A stretch of DNA of 64,000 nucleotides from Homoserinimonas sedimenticola (GTDB lineage: Bacteria > Actinomycetota > Actinomycetes > Actinomycetales > Microbacteriaceae), in NCBI RefSeq assembly GCF_026094475.1, contig NZ_JAPELL010000002.1, forward strand, positions 124,001 to 188,000, written 5' to 3'. The position numbers were made by a program, and so were the translations under genes. Shown here piece by piece: positions 26,026 through 35,873 of the stretch. The notes under the pieces are model-generated. The model worked only from the letters and a program-made list of their open reading frames with translations. It was not told where the DNA came from and made no database searches. Position 1 is the first letter of the stretch. Every line of letters starts with the position of its first letter.

Positions 26026-27732
26026 GTGAATACCCCTGCCATGCCCGATGGCGATCGCCGTCGACACCGCGCCCCCGCCCGCTCCCGCCGCAACCTTTTG
26101 AGCCCGATCGCGGCCGCCGCGGCCGTGCTGATCCTGGTGACCGGCGCAGCTGTGGCCCTCTCCCAGGGCGGCTTCTCCTCGATCTTCGCCGCGAACGCGT
26201 CGGGAGGGGCGGACTGCCCCGAGCCCACTCGGCTTGTGATCGTCGCTGACACGTCCATCCACCCCGCCCTTGCCAATGTGGCCGCTGACTTCGACGCCAA
26301 TTCGGATGTCTGCGTCGTGACGGAGATCCGCCCTCAGGAGTCCGGCGACACGGCGGCGCTTCTGGCGTCGAACGCCCTCCCCGGAGTCCACGCTTGGATC
26401 CCGGACTCGTCTCTGTGGGTCACGCGCATGAACACGACGGCGGAGGCGCTGGGCCGCGCGAAGCCAAGCGTCGAGGTGATGGAGCCGGTTGCAACGTCCC
26501 CCGTGGTCTTCGCGGCGCCCGCCTCCCGTTCAGCCGAGTTCGCGGGGGGCGAGGTGGGATGGGGAACGATCCTCTCGGGTTCCGTCGGTGCGGTCGTGCC
26601 AGATCCGGAGGTCTCCTCGGCGAGTCTTGCCGGCCTCGCATCCATGACGAGTGTCGCTCCCGCTGATGACGCGCGCCGACTGCCGTCGGCCATGATCGAA
26701 CTCGGCAAGACGATCCCCGCGTCGACGGAGGAGGCTGTTGCAACGGCGAGCGCAGCCGCTCTGCCCACGGTTGTGGTCATGACGGAGGCCGACGTCGTCG
26801 CCCACAACGCGAGTGACCCGGACCTCCCCCTGGTGGCGCTCTACCCGAGCGATGGCACGACGTCGCTCGACTACCCCTTCATAGAGATCGCGGGCAAGAC
26901 GACGACCGAGACGGCCGAGCGCGACGAGCTGCTCGAGGCCTTCGCGGACGCGGCCCGTCTGGGCGGAGCCTTCTACTCCGCGGAGGGTTTCCGCGACCAC
27001 CGCGGGGGCGGCGAACTCTCGGCCACGGGCGTGCTCCCCATCGCGACCGTCGTGCCGGAGAACGCCAAGCCAGAGATGCAGGTCGCCGCGCTCGATCAGT
27101 GGAGCTCGCTGACACGCCGATCGAGGATGCTCGTGGCCGTCGACGTCTCCGGGTCCATGCTTGAGCCGGCCGGCGGTGGCCTGCGCCGCATCGACGTCTA
27201 TCAGCGCGCGGCTGGCCAGTCGCTCGGCCGTTACAGTGGCGAGTCGCACATGGGGGTCTGGGTCTTCTCGACCAATCGCGGGGGCGGCCAGGACTGGGAG
27301 GAGTTGGCTCCTGTGGGCCCCTTGGCTGATGCGGGGCACCGCGAGCACATCGCCCAGATCACGGCGAGCCTGCCGCAGTACATCCGGGGCGACACGGGGC
27401 TCTACGACACGGTCCTCGCGGGCGTGCGCCACATGCGGGAGACGTACGTGCCCGGCATGGTCAACTCGATGGTCATCATCACGGACGGCAAGAACGACGA
27501 CAGCACCACAATCGAACTCGAGGCACTGTTGGAGGAGTTGGCGGCGCTGAGCGACCCGCTGCAGCCGGTGCCGGTCATCCTGATCGGCTTCGGACCCGAC
27601 ACCGACCTCGCAGCCATGCAGCAGATCGCAGCGGCGACGGGCGGCGCGGCCTACTCCGCTTATGAGCCCGGCGACCTCGACAAGGTCTTCGTCGACGCGT
27701 TCACGCAGCGGACCTGCCGTCCGAACTGCTGA
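26026..27732 (+). CDS. secreted or anchored solute-binding protein fused to a vWA domain
   Basis: This 568-aa protein has a basic N-terminus and one membrane helix at about residues 28-48 (AAAAVLILVTGAAVAL). An extracellular substrate-binding-like part (about 60-360, ABC/molybdate-type fold features such as VIVADTSIHPALANVAADF) is followed by a von Willebrand A domain (about 370-560). The MIDAS motif is intact: DVSGSM, a conserved T in DTGLYDT, and ITDGKND. The GTG at 26026 has GGAG five bases upstream; ATG 26041 is an alternative. Two cysteines at the end (CRPNC) may be a disulfide. The ligand is unknown. Confidence 0.85.
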   Translation: MNTPAMPDGDRRRHRAPARSRRNLLSPIAAAAAVLILVTGAAVALSQGGFSSIFAANASGGADCPEPTRLVIVADTSIHPALANVAADFDANSDVCVVTEIRPQESGDTAALLASNALPGVHAWIPDSSLWVTRMNTTAEALGRAKPSVEVMEPVATSPVVFAAPASRSAEFAGGEVGWGTILSGSVGAVVPDPEVSSASLAGLASMTSVAPADDARRLPSAMIELGKTIPASTEEAVATASAAALPTVVVMTEADVVAHNASDPDLPLVALYPSDGTTSLDYPFIEIAGKTTTETAERDELLEAFADAARLGGAFYSAEGFRDHRGGGELSATGVLPIATVVPENAKPEMQVAALDQWSSLTRRSRMLVAVDVSGSMLEPAGGGLRRIDVYQRAAGQSLGRYSGESHMGVWVFSTNRGGGQDWEELAPVGPLADAGHREHIAQITASLPQYIRGDTGLYDTVLAGVRHMRETYVPGMVNSMVIITDGKNDDSTTIELEALLEELAALSDPLQPVPVILIGFGPDTDLAAMQQIAAATGGAAYSAYEPGDLDKVFVDAFTQRTCRPNC

Positions 27733-27797
27733 CCCGGCACGCGCGGGGCGGCTTGCTATGCTTGCGACATAACCGAATATCCGGCCGCTCAGGCGAT

Positions 27798-28026
27798 GCG
27801 GGAGAGTTCGACCACTGGTCGGCACCGAAGGAGCAATACTCTCCAGAATCTCTCAGGTACGCGTACCGCATCGAACAGGCAACTCTGAAAAGAAGTCGAG
27901 CGTAGCGAGGCTTGATCGAGTAGCGACGAAGTCGCGTATCGAGATTCCCGCCGTTCCACTCGCCCACGGTGAAAGCCGACCGACAAGTCGACGAAGCTCT
28001 CAGGCACCATGACAGAGGGAGAGTTC
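27798..28026 (+). ncRNA. tandem glycine riboswitch with a REP-like insert between aptamers
   Basis: Aptamer I spans about 27798-27892, with GCGGGAGAG, CACCGAAGGAGCAA, CTCTCAGGTA and ACTCTGAAAAG. Aptamer II spans about 27954-28026, with CCACGGTGAAAGCCG, CGAAGCTCTCAGGC and ATGACAGAGGGAGAG. In actinobacterial relatives the linker is short; here about 60 bases with a REP-like palindrome separate them. The aptamer II 3' end GAGAGTTC (28019-28026) is exactly complementary to GAACTCTC (28054-28061) beside the gcvT ribosome site and start, a likely translational switch. Confidence 0.9.
27914..27945. repeat. REP-like palindrome between the two glycine aptamers
   Basis: The imperfect palindrome pairs GAGTAGCGAC with GTCGCGTATC around GAA, flanked by GATC and GAGAT. 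GAGTAGCG and GCGTATCGA half-sites of this kind are abundant intergenic repeats in Microbacteriaceae genomes (known to me from that family). This is the only copy noticed in the window, and it sits inside a regulatory RNA. Confidence 0.65.
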
Positions 28027-28061
28027 CCGGCGTCGACGACGCGCAACCTAGGAGAACTCTC

Positions 28062-29219
28062 GTGACTAATCACCCAGAACCCGGCCCGGGCATTCGCAGC
28101 CCCCTGCATGACGCCCACGTCGCTGCGGGCGCGAGCTTCACCGACTTTGCCGGCTGGCAGATGCCGGTGCGCTACTCGAGCGAGCTCGACGAGCACAGGG
28201 CCGTCCGCACCGCCGCAGGGCTCTTCGATCTCTCGCACATGGCCGAGATTCTGGTAGCCGGCCCGGAGGCGGGTGCCGCCCTCGACTTTGCGCTCTCCGG
28301 TCACATCTCCACGCTCGACATCGGTCAGGCGCGCTACACCCTCCTCCTCACCCCCGAGGGCGGCGTGATCGACGATGTCATCGTCTACCGCACTCACGAG
28401 AACCGATTCGGGGTCGTCGCGAACGCAGGCAATCGCTTCGAGGCGGCGGGCGCACTCTCGGTGCGCGCGGTCGGCTTCGACACGACGGTCGTGGATGAGA
28501 GCGAGGCGCTCGCCCTCATTGCGGTGCAGGGCCCGCGTGCGGAGGAGATCCTGCTCTCTCTCGATGGCCTCGACGTGCCCGTCCCGGTGGGTTCCCTGCG
28601 CAACTATCGCTGCGTGACGGGCGTGTGGCGCGGCAACGAGATCATGATTGCGCGCACGGGCTACACGGGCGAGGACGGCTTCGAGCTCTACATCCGCGTC
28701 GCCTTCGCCCAGGAGCTGTGGGAGTCGCTGCTCGAGGTGGGAGCGCCTCATGGACTCATTCCCGCCGGCCTTGCGTGCCGCGACACCTTGCGCCTCGAGG
28801 CCGGGATGCCTCTCTATGGCCACGAGCTCGGCCTTGACATCCGTCCCCAGCAGGTCGGTCTGGGGCGCACCGTCCGTCTCGAGGGCAAGGGCGACTTCGT
28901 GGGGCGGCAAGCCTCCGAGGTGCCGCTGCCGGAGGGCGCCCGTCTCCTTGTCGGCCTCGCCTCGGAGGGGCGCCGGGCGGGCCGCGCCGGCTATGCGGTC
29001 TTCGACAGCCCGGAGGGTGGAGAGCCCGTCGGCGAGGTCACGAGCGGCGCGCTGAGCCCCACCCTCGGTCACCCCATTGCGATGGCGTTCGTGGATCGCG
29101 CGCTCAGCGAGCCGGGCACGCCGCTCTACATCGACGTGCGGGGAACGCGGATCGCGGCATCCGTCACCTCGCTTCCCTTCTACAAGCGCAGCACCCCACA
29201 ACGAAAGGTCGCCCCATGA
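28062..29219 (+). CDS. gcvT: glycine cleavage system T protein (aminomethyltransferase)
   Basis: GcvT moves the aminomethyl group's methylene to tetrahydrofolate and releases ammonia. The 385-aa protein begins with a GTG after AGGAGA. Family markers are DFAGWQMPVRYSS (about 30-42), FDLSHMAEI, QARYTLLLTPEGGVIDDVIVYR, ARTGYTGEDGFELY and LRLEAGMPLYGHEL. It is the first gene of gcvT-gcvH-gcvP and is controlled by the tandem glycine riboswitch upstream. Its stop overlaps the gcvH start by four bases. Confidence 0.97.
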   Translation: MTNHPEPGPGIRSPLHDAHVAAGASFTDFAGWQMPVRYSSELDEHRAVRTAAGLFDLSHMAEILVAGPEAGAALDFALSGHISTLDIGQARYTLLLTPEGGVIDDVIVYRTHENRFGVVANAGNRFEAAGALSVRAVGFDTTVVDESEALALIAVQGPRAEEILLSLDGLDVPVPVGSLRNYRCVTGVWRGNEIMIARTGYTGEDGFELYIRVAFAQELWESLLEVGAPHGLIPAGLACRDTLRLEAGMPLYGHELGLDIRPQQVGLGRTVRLEGKGDFVGRQASEVPLPEGARLLVGLASEGRRAGRAGYAVFDSPEGGEPVGEVTSGALSPTLGHPIAMAFVDRALSEPGTPLYIDVRGTRIAASVTSLPFYKRSTPQRKVAP

Positions 29220-29602
29220 GCGAGCAGGCAGAACTCAAGTACACGGCGGAACACGAGTGGGTGCGCATCGACGGCGACACCCTCACGGTGGGAATCACGG
29301 CCTACGCGGCCGACAAATTGGGCGAGGTCGTCTTCGTCGATGTGCCAGAGGCGGGCGCGAGCGTCTCGAAGGGCAAGGTCGTCGCCGAGGTCGAGTCGAC
29401 CAAGTCTGTGGGTGAGGTCTACGCGCCTGTCGACGGCACGATCGTCGAGTCGAACTCGGCCGTTGCCGACAACCCCGAGCTCATCAACGAGGACCCGACG
29501 GGCGCCGGCTGGCTCTTCACGATCCGCATCGGATCGCCCGAGTCGTTCGATGCCTCAGGGCTTCTCGACGCCGACGCCTACGCGGCACTCACGCGAGGCT
29601 AG
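29216..29602 (+). CDS. gcvH: glycine cleavage system H protein
   Basis: This is the lipoyl carrier of the glycine cleavage complex, shuttling the aminomethyl intermediate between P, T and L proteins. The 128-aa protein has the lipoylated lysine at K63 in EVESTKSVGEVYAP, with the usual TVGITAYAADKLGEVVFVD strand before it. The start overlaps the gcvT stop and gcvP follows after three bases, so the three genes form one tightly coupled unit. The L protein is not in the window and is probably the shared dihydrolipoyl dehydrogenase. Confidence 0.97.
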   Translation: MSEQAELKYTAEHEWVRIDGDTLTVGITAYAADKLGEVVFVDVPEAGASVSKGKVVAEVESTKSVGEVYAPVDGTIVESNSAVADNPELINEDPTGAGWLFTIRIGSPESFDASGLLDADAYAALTRG

Positions 29603-29605
29603 CGG

Positions 29606-32530
29606 ATGGCCTCCGACGTTTACGGTTTCGCCTCCCGCCACATCGGCACCGGCGGCGAAGAGCAGGCGCGGATGCTCGCCGCCGTCGGCTACGAGACGGT
29701 CGACGATCTCGTGCTCGCCGCGGTGCCCTCGGGAATTCACGTGGGCGAGTCGACGCGCTCCACGATCCCCGCGCCCGCGACGGAGAGCGAGGCGCTCGCC
29801 GAGCTGCGGGCGATCGCTGGTCACAACACCGTGCGCCGTTCCATGATCGGGCTCGGCTACTACGACACCATCACGCCCGCCGTCATCAAGCGGAACGTGC
29901 TCGAGAACCCGAGCTGGTACACCGCCTACACGCCCTACCAGCCGGAGATCTCGCAGGGTCGGCTCGAGGCCCTGCTGAACTTCCAGACGATGGTGTGCGA
30001 CCTCACGGGGATGCAGACGGCCAACGCGTCGATGCTCGACGAGGCGAGCGCTGTCGCGGAGGCGATGCTGCTGGCGCGGCGGGCCTCCAAGTCGGAGTCG
30101 AACGTCTTCGTCGTCGACGAGGATGCCCTGCCCCAGACGAAGGCGCTGCTCACGGGCCGCGCGGAGGCGGTCGGCATCGAGCTTGCCGTCCGGCCACTCG
30201 ACGATGGCGCTCTCCCCGACGACTACTTCGGCGTCTTCGTCCAGTACCCCGGGGCATCCGGTCGTGTCTGGAACCCCACGGACCTCATCGCGGCAGCGCA
30301 CGAGCACGGCGCGATCGCCGTCGTCGCGGCCGACCTGCTCGCCCTCACACTGCTCACGAGCCCCGGCGAGATGGGCGCCGACGTCGCGGTGGGCACGACG
30401 CAGCGCTTCGGTGTTCCCATGGGCTTCGGCGGCCCCCACGCCGGCTACATGGCCGTGCGCAAGGGCCTCGAACGGCAGTTGCCCGGTCGGCTCGTGGGGG
30501 TGTCGAAGGATGCGGACGGGCATCCGGCCTATCGGCTGACGTTGCAGGCGCGCGAACAGCACATTCGGCGCGAGAAGGCGACCTCCAACATCTGCACTGC
30601 GCAGGTGCTGCTCGCCGTCATGGCCTCCATGTACGCCGTGTATCACGGGCCGGAGGGCCTGCGGCGCATCGGGGCGCAGGTTGCGACGCACGCGGCTCTC
30701 CTGGGGGAGTGGCTCTCCGAGACCGATGCCGAGATCGTGCACGAGCACTTCTTCGACACTCTGCTGCTGCGGGTGCCGGGTCGGGCGGATGCGGTCGTCG
30801 CGCGGGCGCGGGAACTTGACATCCTTCTGCACCGCGTCGACGCCGACCACGTGGGTGTCTCGGTCGACGAGACGACGACGCCCACCGAGCTGCACCGGGT
30901 CGCCCTCGCCTTCGGCGGGCCAGAGTCGCGAAACTTCGGCTACGTCGCGGGAGGGCAGCTGGGCCGCCTGCCGCAGGCGATGCACCGCGAACCCGGCTAT
31001 CTCCGGCATCCCGTGTTCCACGCTCACCGCTCCGAGACGAGCATGATGCGCTACCTCAAGCACCTCGCCGACAAGGACTACGCCCTCGATCGCGGCATGA
31101 TCCCGCTCGGCTCCTGCACCATGAAGCTCAACGCGGCGACCGAGATGGAGCCGGTCACCTGGCCCGAGTTCGCGGGGCTGCACCCCTTCGCGCCGGTCGA
31201 GGATGTCACGGGGTACCTCGTGCTGACGGGGCACCTCGAGTCGTGGCTCGCCGAGGTCACCGGCTACGACACCGTCTCGCTGCAGCCCAACGCGGGCAGC
31301 CAGGGCGAGCTCGCGGGGCTGCTCGCGATCCGTGGCTACCACCGTGCGAACGGCGACACCGAGCGCACCGTCTGCCTCATCCCCTCGAGCGCGCACGGCA
31401 CGAACGCCGCGAGCGCCGTGCTCGCGGGCATGAGTGTCGTGGTGGTCGCGTGCGACGAGTTCGGCAACGTCGACCTCGACGACCTGCACGCCAAGGTCGA
31501 TGAGCACCGCGATTCCCTCGCCGCCCTCATGGTCACCTACCCCTCGACGCACGGCGTCTATGAGCACGAGATCCGTGCGATCACGGATGCTGTGCACGAG
31601 GCGGGCGGGCAGGTCTACGTCGACGGCGCCAACCTCAACGCGCTGCTCGGTTACGCGCGCTTCGGCGACTTCGGCGGCGACGTCTCCCACCTCAACCTGC
31701 ACAAGACCTTCTGCATCCCCCACGGCGGCGGCGGACCGGGCGTCGGCCCGGTCGCCGCGAAGGCGCACCTCGCCCCGTATCTGCCCGGGCATCCGATGGC
31801 GCAGTCGGCGCAGCATCCGGCCTTCGACCTCGCAAGCGATCGTGCGGGGGAGTACGTGCACGGCGGCGGGCCTGTCAGCGCGGCGCCCTACGGGAGTCCC
31901 AGCATCCTGCCCATCAGCTGGGCGTACGTGCGGATGATGGGCGGGCAGGGGCTCAAGGATGCGACGGGTGCGGCCGTGCTCGCCGCGAACTATGTCGCGG
32001 CTCGGCTGCGTGAGCACTTCCCCGTCCTCTACGCGGGCGACAACGGCCTTGTGGCGCACGAGTGCATCCTCGACCTGCGACCGCTCACGGCCGCGACCGG
32101 GGTGACGGTCGACGATGTGGCCAAGCGGCTCATCGACTACGGCTTCCACGCGCCCACCATGAGCTTCCCCGTGCCGGGCACGCTCATGGTTGAGCCGACC
32201 GAGAGCGAGGACCTCGCCGAAATCGACCGTTTCGTCGACGCGATGATCGCGATCCGGGCCGAGGCGGATGCTGTGGGCCGCGGCGAGTGGCCGGCCGACG
32301 ACAACCCGCTGCGGGGCGCGCCCCACACGGCCGAGAGCGCGCTCGTGGGGGAGTGGAAGCATCCGTATTCCCGCGAGCTCGCCGTCTACCCGGCCAGCGC
32401 GCAGCTGTCGGGGGCGGACCGTGTGCGCTCGATCCACGGCAAGTATTGGCCGCCAGTGCGCCGCGTTGACAATGCATTCGGCGACCGCAACCTCGTGTGC
32501 GCGTGCCCGCCGCCGGAGGCCTTCGCCTAG
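29606..32530 (+). CDS. gcvP: glycine dehydrogenase (decarboxylating), P protein
   Basis: This PLP enzyme decarboxylates glycine and passes the aminomethyl group to GcvH. The 974-aa single-chain form combines alpha and beta halves. The PLP lysine is K700 in [18 protein letters not shown]. Other markers are FASRHIGTG at the start, [21 protein letters not shown] and [14 protein letters not shown]. It is the last gene of the glycine cleavage operon and is followed by a GC-rich hairpin that separates it from the convergent acetate symporter gene. Confidence 0.98.
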   Translation: MASDVYGFASRHIGTGGEEQARMLAAVGYETVDDLVLAAVPSGIHVGESTRSTIPAPATESEALAELRAIAGHNTVRRSMIGLGYYDTITPAVIKRNVLENPSWYTAYTPYQPEISQGRLEALLNFQTMVCDLTGMQTANASMLDEASAVAEAMLLARRASKSESNVFVVDEDALPQTKALLTGRAEAVGIELAVRPLDDGALPDDYFGVFVQYPGASGRVWNPTDLIAAAHEHGAIAVVAADLLALTLLTSPGEMGADVAVGTTQRFGVPMGFGGPHAGYMAVRKGLERQLPGRLVGVSKDADGHPAYRLTLQAREQHIRREKATSNICTAQVLLAVMASMYAVYHGPEGLRRIGAQVATHAALLGEWLSETDAEIVHEHFFDTLLLRVPGRADAVVARARELDILLHRVDADHVGVSVDETTTPTELHRVALAFGGPESRNFGYVAGGQLGRLPQAMHREPGYLRHPVFHAHRSETSMMRYLKHLADKDYALDRGMIPLGSCTMKLNAATEMEPVTWPEFAGLHPFAPVEDVTGYLVLTGHLESWLAEVTGYDTVSLQPNAGSQGELAGLLAIRGYHRANGDTERTVCLIPSSAHGTNAASAVLAGMSVVVVACDEFGNVDLDDLHAKVDEHRDSLAALMVTYPSTHGVYEHEIRAITDAVHEAGGQVYVDGANLNALLGYARFGDFGGDVSHLNLHKTFCIPHGGGGPGVGPVAAKAHLAPYLPGHPMAQSAQHPAFDLASDRAGEYVHGGGPVSAAPYGSPSILPISWAYVRMMGGQGLKDATGAAVLAANYVAARLREHFPVLYAGDNGLVAHECILDLRPLTAATGVTVDDVAKRLIDYGFHAPTMSFPVPGTLMVEPTESEDLAEIDRFVDAMIAIRAEADAVGRGEWPADDNPLRGAPHTAESALVGEWKHPYSRELAVYPASAQLSGADRVRSIHGKYWPPVRRVDNAFGDRNLVCACPPPEAFA

Positions 32531-32573
32531 CGCGCCCCCCGGCTGCGGCGCTCGCCGCCCCCACAAGTGCCTC

Positions 32574-32597
32574 CCGCCCCCGAAACGACGGGGGCGG
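32574..32597. terminator. GC-rich hairpin between convergent gcvP and actP
   Basis: The 9-bp arms CCGCCCCCG and CGGGGGCGG pair perfectly around a 6-base loop. It lies 44 bp past the gcvP stop and 34 bp past the end of the convergent symporter gene, so it can serve both. No U-tract is present. Confidence 0.6.
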
Positions 32598-32630
32598 CGA
32601 GGCGCTTAGGGATGCCGAGAGTAGCGACCC

Positions 32631-34220
32631 TCAGTGCGAGGTTGCCTTCTCCGCACCGTGACCCGTCAGGGAGCGCACCTCCATCTCGGCGGCGATCGCC
32701 GGATCCTCCTTGCGGCTGCTGAGGACGGTGCCGAGCCATCCGAGCAGGAACCCGAGCGGGATGGAGATGATCCCCGGGTTGTTGAGTGGGAACCACGAGA
32801 AGTCCACGCCGGGGATCATGGAGGTCTCGCTGCCCGAGACGACGCCCGAGAAGGCGATGAGGATGATCGCCGCGGCGAGGCCACCCCACATGCTCCATAG
32901 CGCTCCCTGAGTGGTGAAGCGACGCCAGAAGAGCGAGTAGATGATGGTGGGCAGGTTGGCGGATGCCGCGACCGCGAAGGCGAGCGCGACGAGGAAGGCG
33001 ATGTTCTGCCCCTGCACGCCGATGCCGCCCACGATCGCAAGGAGGCCGATGACGACGACCGTGATGCGGGCGACCTTGACCTCGCCGCCGGGCCCGGGGT
33101 TGCCCTTCTTGATGACGCTCGCGTAGACGTCGTGGGAGAAGGATGCCGCTGCCGTGATGGTGAGGCCCGCGACGACCGCGAGGATGGTCGCGAAGGCGAC
33201 CGCCGAGATGAAGCCCAGCAGCAGTGGTCCGCCGAGCTCGAAGGCCAGCAGCGGGGCGGCAGAGTTGACGCCGCCGGGTGCGGAGGTGATCGTGTCGGCC
33301 CCGATGAGGGCACCGGCGCCGTAGCCGAGCACGAGAGTGAAAAGGTAGAAGGCGCCGATGAGCCAGATGGCCCACACGACCGAGCGCCGCGCCTCGCGCG
33401 CCGTCGGCACCGTGTAGAAGCGCATGAGCACGTGTGGAAGGCCTGCCGTGCCGAGCACGAGGGCGAGGGCGAGCGAGACGAAGTCGATGCGGCTGATGTC
33501 GCTCACGCCGTATTGCCTGCCCGGGTTGAGCACGTCCTCACCGGCGACGGATGCTGCAGCCCCGAGCAGCTCGGAGAGGTTGAAGCCGTGCAGCGCGAGC
33601 ACCCAGACGGTCATGACGAATGCGCCGGCGATGAGCAGCACCGCCTTGATGATCTGCACCCACGTCGTGCCCTTCATTCCGCCGACGAGCACGTAGAGGA
33701 TCATGAGCGCGCCGACGACGGCGACGACGATGGACTGGCCGACCGTATCGTCGATGCCGAGCAGCAGGGAGACGAGTCCGCCAGCGCCGGCCATCTGGGC
33801 AAGTAGGTAGAAGAAGCAGACGGCGAGGGTCGTCGTTGCGGCGGCGAGCCTCACGGGGCGCTGGCGGAGGCGGAACGACAGCACGTCAGCCATCGTGAAC
33901 TTGCCCGTGTTGCGCATGAGTTCGGCGACGAGCAGGAGGGCCACGAGCCAGGCGACGAGGAAGCCGATGGAGTAGAGGAAGCCGTCGTAGCCATTGATGG
34001 CGATGGCGCCACAGATTCCGAGGAAGGATGCTGCCGAGAGGTAGTCACCCGCGATGGCGGTGCCGTTCTGCGGCCCCGTGAAGGAGCGCCCTGCGGCGTA
34101 GTAGTCGGCGGCCGTCTTGTTGTTGCGGCTGGCCCGGAGCACGACCACGAGGGTCACGAGCACGAAGGCGGCGAAGATCGAGATGTTGAGGATCGGGCTG
34201 CCGATATCCGTGTTGTTCAT
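32631..34220 (-). CDS. actP: cation/acetate symporter (SSS family, ActP/MctC-like)
   Basis: This 529-aa sodium:solute symporter family protein has about 13 membrane helices. It starts at MNNTDIGSPILNISIFAAF, and upstream in-frame sequence overlaps the DUF485 gene. ActP-type markers include ASRNNKTAADYYAAGRSFTGPQNG, AGDYLSAASFLGICGAI, and GLPHVLMRFYTVP. It likely imports acetate or other short monocarboxylates. The upstream DUF485 gene overlaps its start by four bases, the standard yjcH-actP pairing. Confidence 0.94.
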   Translation of the reverse strand: MNNTDIGSPILNISIFAAFVLVTLVVVLRASRNNKTAADYYAAGRSFTGPQNGTAIAGDYLSAASFLGICGAIAINGYDGFLYSIGFLVAWLVALLLVAELMRNTGKFTMADVLSFRLRQRPVRLAAATTTLAVCFFYLLAQMAGAGGLVSLLLGIDDTVGQSIVVAVVGALMILYVLVGGMKGTTWVQIIKAVLLIAGAFVMTVWVLALHGFNLSELLGAAASVAGEDVLNPGRQYGVSDISRIDFVSLALALVLGTAGLPHVLMRFYTVPTAREARRSVVWAIWLIGAFYLFTLVLGYGAGALIGADTITSAPGGVNSAAPLLAFELGGPLLLGFISAVAFATILAVVAGLTITAAASFSHDVYASVIKKGNPGPGGEVKVARITVVVIGLLAIVGGIGVQGQNIAFLVALAFAVAASANLPTIIYSLFWRRFTTQGALWSMWGGLAAAIILIAFSGVVSGSETSMIPGVDFSWFPLNNPGIISIPLGFLLGWLGTVLSSRKEDPAIAAEMEVRSLTGHGAEKATSH

Positions 34221-34561
34221 CGTGCGACCCCTTCCTGGGCCTCGAGGTCGGCGCGGATCTCGGCGGCGAGGGGGTCGAGCCGCCGGTTCGCGAAGGAGAC
34301 GTACCAGGTGGTGATGGCGAAGGTGGTCACGAACTGTCCGAGCCCGAGGAGGAGTCCGATGTTGATGTTGCCCCACACGGGGGTCGCCATGAAGTCGGGG
34401 GCGTAGGAGGCGAGCAGCACGTAGGCGAAGTACCAGACGAGGAATGCGCCCGTGAGCGGCCAGACGAATGCTCGATGTCGCTTCTTGAGGTCGTGGAACG
34501 GTGGGGATGCTTCGACCTTTTCGAAGTCGATGCGTGATGCGGCGCGAGCGTCGTTACTCAT
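34217..34561 (-). CDS. DUF485 membrane protein, ActP partner
   Basis: This 114-aa protein begins MSNDARAASRIDFEKVEASP. The DUF485 signature spans FHDLKKRHRAFVWPLTGAF (about 22-40) and two membrane helices follow (about 32-52 and 70-92). DUF485 proteins (YjcH) are almost always translated with ActP symporters, as here with a 4-bp overlap, and may aid assembly or regulation. The start was chosen because the preceding in-frame residues look non-coding. Confidence 0.93.
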   Translation of the reverse strand: MSNDARAASRIDFEKVEASPPFHDLKKRHRAFVWPLTGAFLVWYFAYVLLASYAPDFMATPVWGNINIGLLLGLGQFVTTFAITTWYVSFANRRLDPLAAEIRADLEAQEGVAR

Positions 34562-34717
34562 GCGGTTCCCTATCCAGTCGAGCGGCTTTGAGGGCCGATC
34601 CGGGCACGCGGCGTTGCGTGTTGGGGCAAACTCAAACACGCCCCCCGAACGGGTGTCAAGAGACTGGATTTTGTGTCATAGCCGTGGTATGTCGGGAAAG
34701 GGAACAAATTCCCCGGG

Positions 34718-35494
34718 CTAGGCGGGCGCGAAGACCTCGGGGAATGTCGCGGCCACCCAGGGGTAGCCGATGAAGACCGCGGCGTCGATCACGGTGTGCG
34801 CGATCACGAGGGGCAGCAGGCGGCCGGTTCTCGTGTAGAGCCAGCCGAAGAGGATGCCCATGGCGACGTTTCCGATGAACGCCCCGTAACCCTGATACAG
34901 GTGGTACGAGCCGCGTAGCAGGGCGCTCGCGATGATGAAACCCCAGCGGCTCCAGCCGAGCCGAGCGAGGCGTTCGGCGAGGTAGCCGACCGCGATGACC
35001 TCCTCGAGGATGCCGGCGCGCGCCGCCGAGAGGAGCAGCACGGGCACGGTCCACCAGTGCTCGTCGAGCGCATTCGGCACGACCGTCACGGTGATGCCGA
35101 GCGCCTTGCCGCCGAGATAGAGCGCGAGGCCGGGGATTCCGATGACGAGAGCGAGGGCGAGGGCGCTGAGGGTGTCTCTGCCGGGGCGGGTGAAGTCGAT
35201 CCCGAGGCGGCCCAGGCGGGGGCGACTGACGTTCCACAGGAGGTAGCAGACCAGGGCGACGGGCATGAGGTCGAAGAAGACCCCCATGAGCTGGTAGATG
35301 AGGTCGAAGACGGGGCGAGGGTTGAGCGAGGCGTTGAGCGTCGCGGTCTGCTGGGCGAGGGGCTGCTCGCGCGTCATCCGGTTGACGATCGCGACGAGGG
35401 AGTAGAGAGCGGATGCCCCGAGCGAGAGTGCGAGCACGATGGCGACTTCGACGGCGATCCGCCGGGGCGACATTGTCTGCTCATCCGAGCGCAT
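34718..35494 (-). CDS. CPBP-family intramembrane metalloprotease
   Basis: This 258-aa membrane protein has about eight helices. The CPBP (CAAX protease and bacteriocin-processing) motifs are present: EE at 164-165 (AARAGILEEVIAVGYL), H198 in the SYHLYQG segment, and H233 in IAHTVIDA, matching motifs 1-3 of the glutamic/metalloprotease fold. The family covers prenyl-protein proteases and bacteriocin immunity proteins; the substrate is unknown. ATG 35494 is chosen; ATG 35473 (MSPRRIAV) is an alternative. It is divergent to the peptide ABC operon. Confidence 0.88.
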   Translation of the reverse strand: MRSDEQTMSPRRIAVEVAIVLALSLGASALYSLVAIVNRMTREQPLAQQTATLNASLNPRPVFDLIYQLMGVFFDLMPVALVCYLLWNVSRPRLGRLGIDFTRPGRDTLSALALALVIGIPGLALYLGGKALGITVTVVPNALDEHWWTVPVLLLSAARAGILEEVIAVGYLAERLARLGWSRWGFIIASALLRGSYHLYQGYGAFIGNVAMGILFGWLYTRTGRLLPLVIAHTVIDAAVFIGYPWVAATFPEVFAPA

Positions 35495-35867
35495 GTTGGC
35501 GAAAGTCGACAATCGGTGCCCTCTCCTTGTTTCGAATGCCGAAGGGTGTCTCTCGGCGGGATTTCGTACGAGGATGCCCTGCAAGCGTTCTCATAGCGCG
35601 GAAGCCCGCAGCCACGCACTTTTCTTGCATCCGATGAGGATTTCCCGCGTCAGCGTTGCGGCTGTGTAAATTTTCGCCTTCCTCCTTATGGATTCGGAGG
35701 ACGGCGACTTATCGTGTCAAACTACACGGTCTGTCCCCCCGCGCGGGGGACATGAATGTGGCTCACCACCACACGGCCGCTGGGGAATGTCTATCCGACA
35801 ATCCACAGCACCCGTCTTGGCGGCACACCTTCGTGTCGCAGACGGACTCACTTGCACAGGAGGAACA
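35495..35867. other. 373-bp divergent regulatory interval
   Basis: There is no gene here. It separates the CPBP protease gene from the oligopeptide ABC operon and must hold both promoters, though no confident -35/-10 pair was found. The one clear structure is a hairpin at 35733-35751, with GTCCCCC and GGGGGAC arms around CGCGC, about 115 bp ahead of the ABC operon. It may be a leader RNA element or attenuator. Confidence 0.55.
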
Positions 35868-35873
35868 TTGAAG

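Noticed and set aside
29555-32566. A minus-strand open frame of about 1,000 codons opposite gcvP
   Set aside because: It mirrors the gcvP codon pattern, lacks a ribosome site and any domain, and gcvP is certain.
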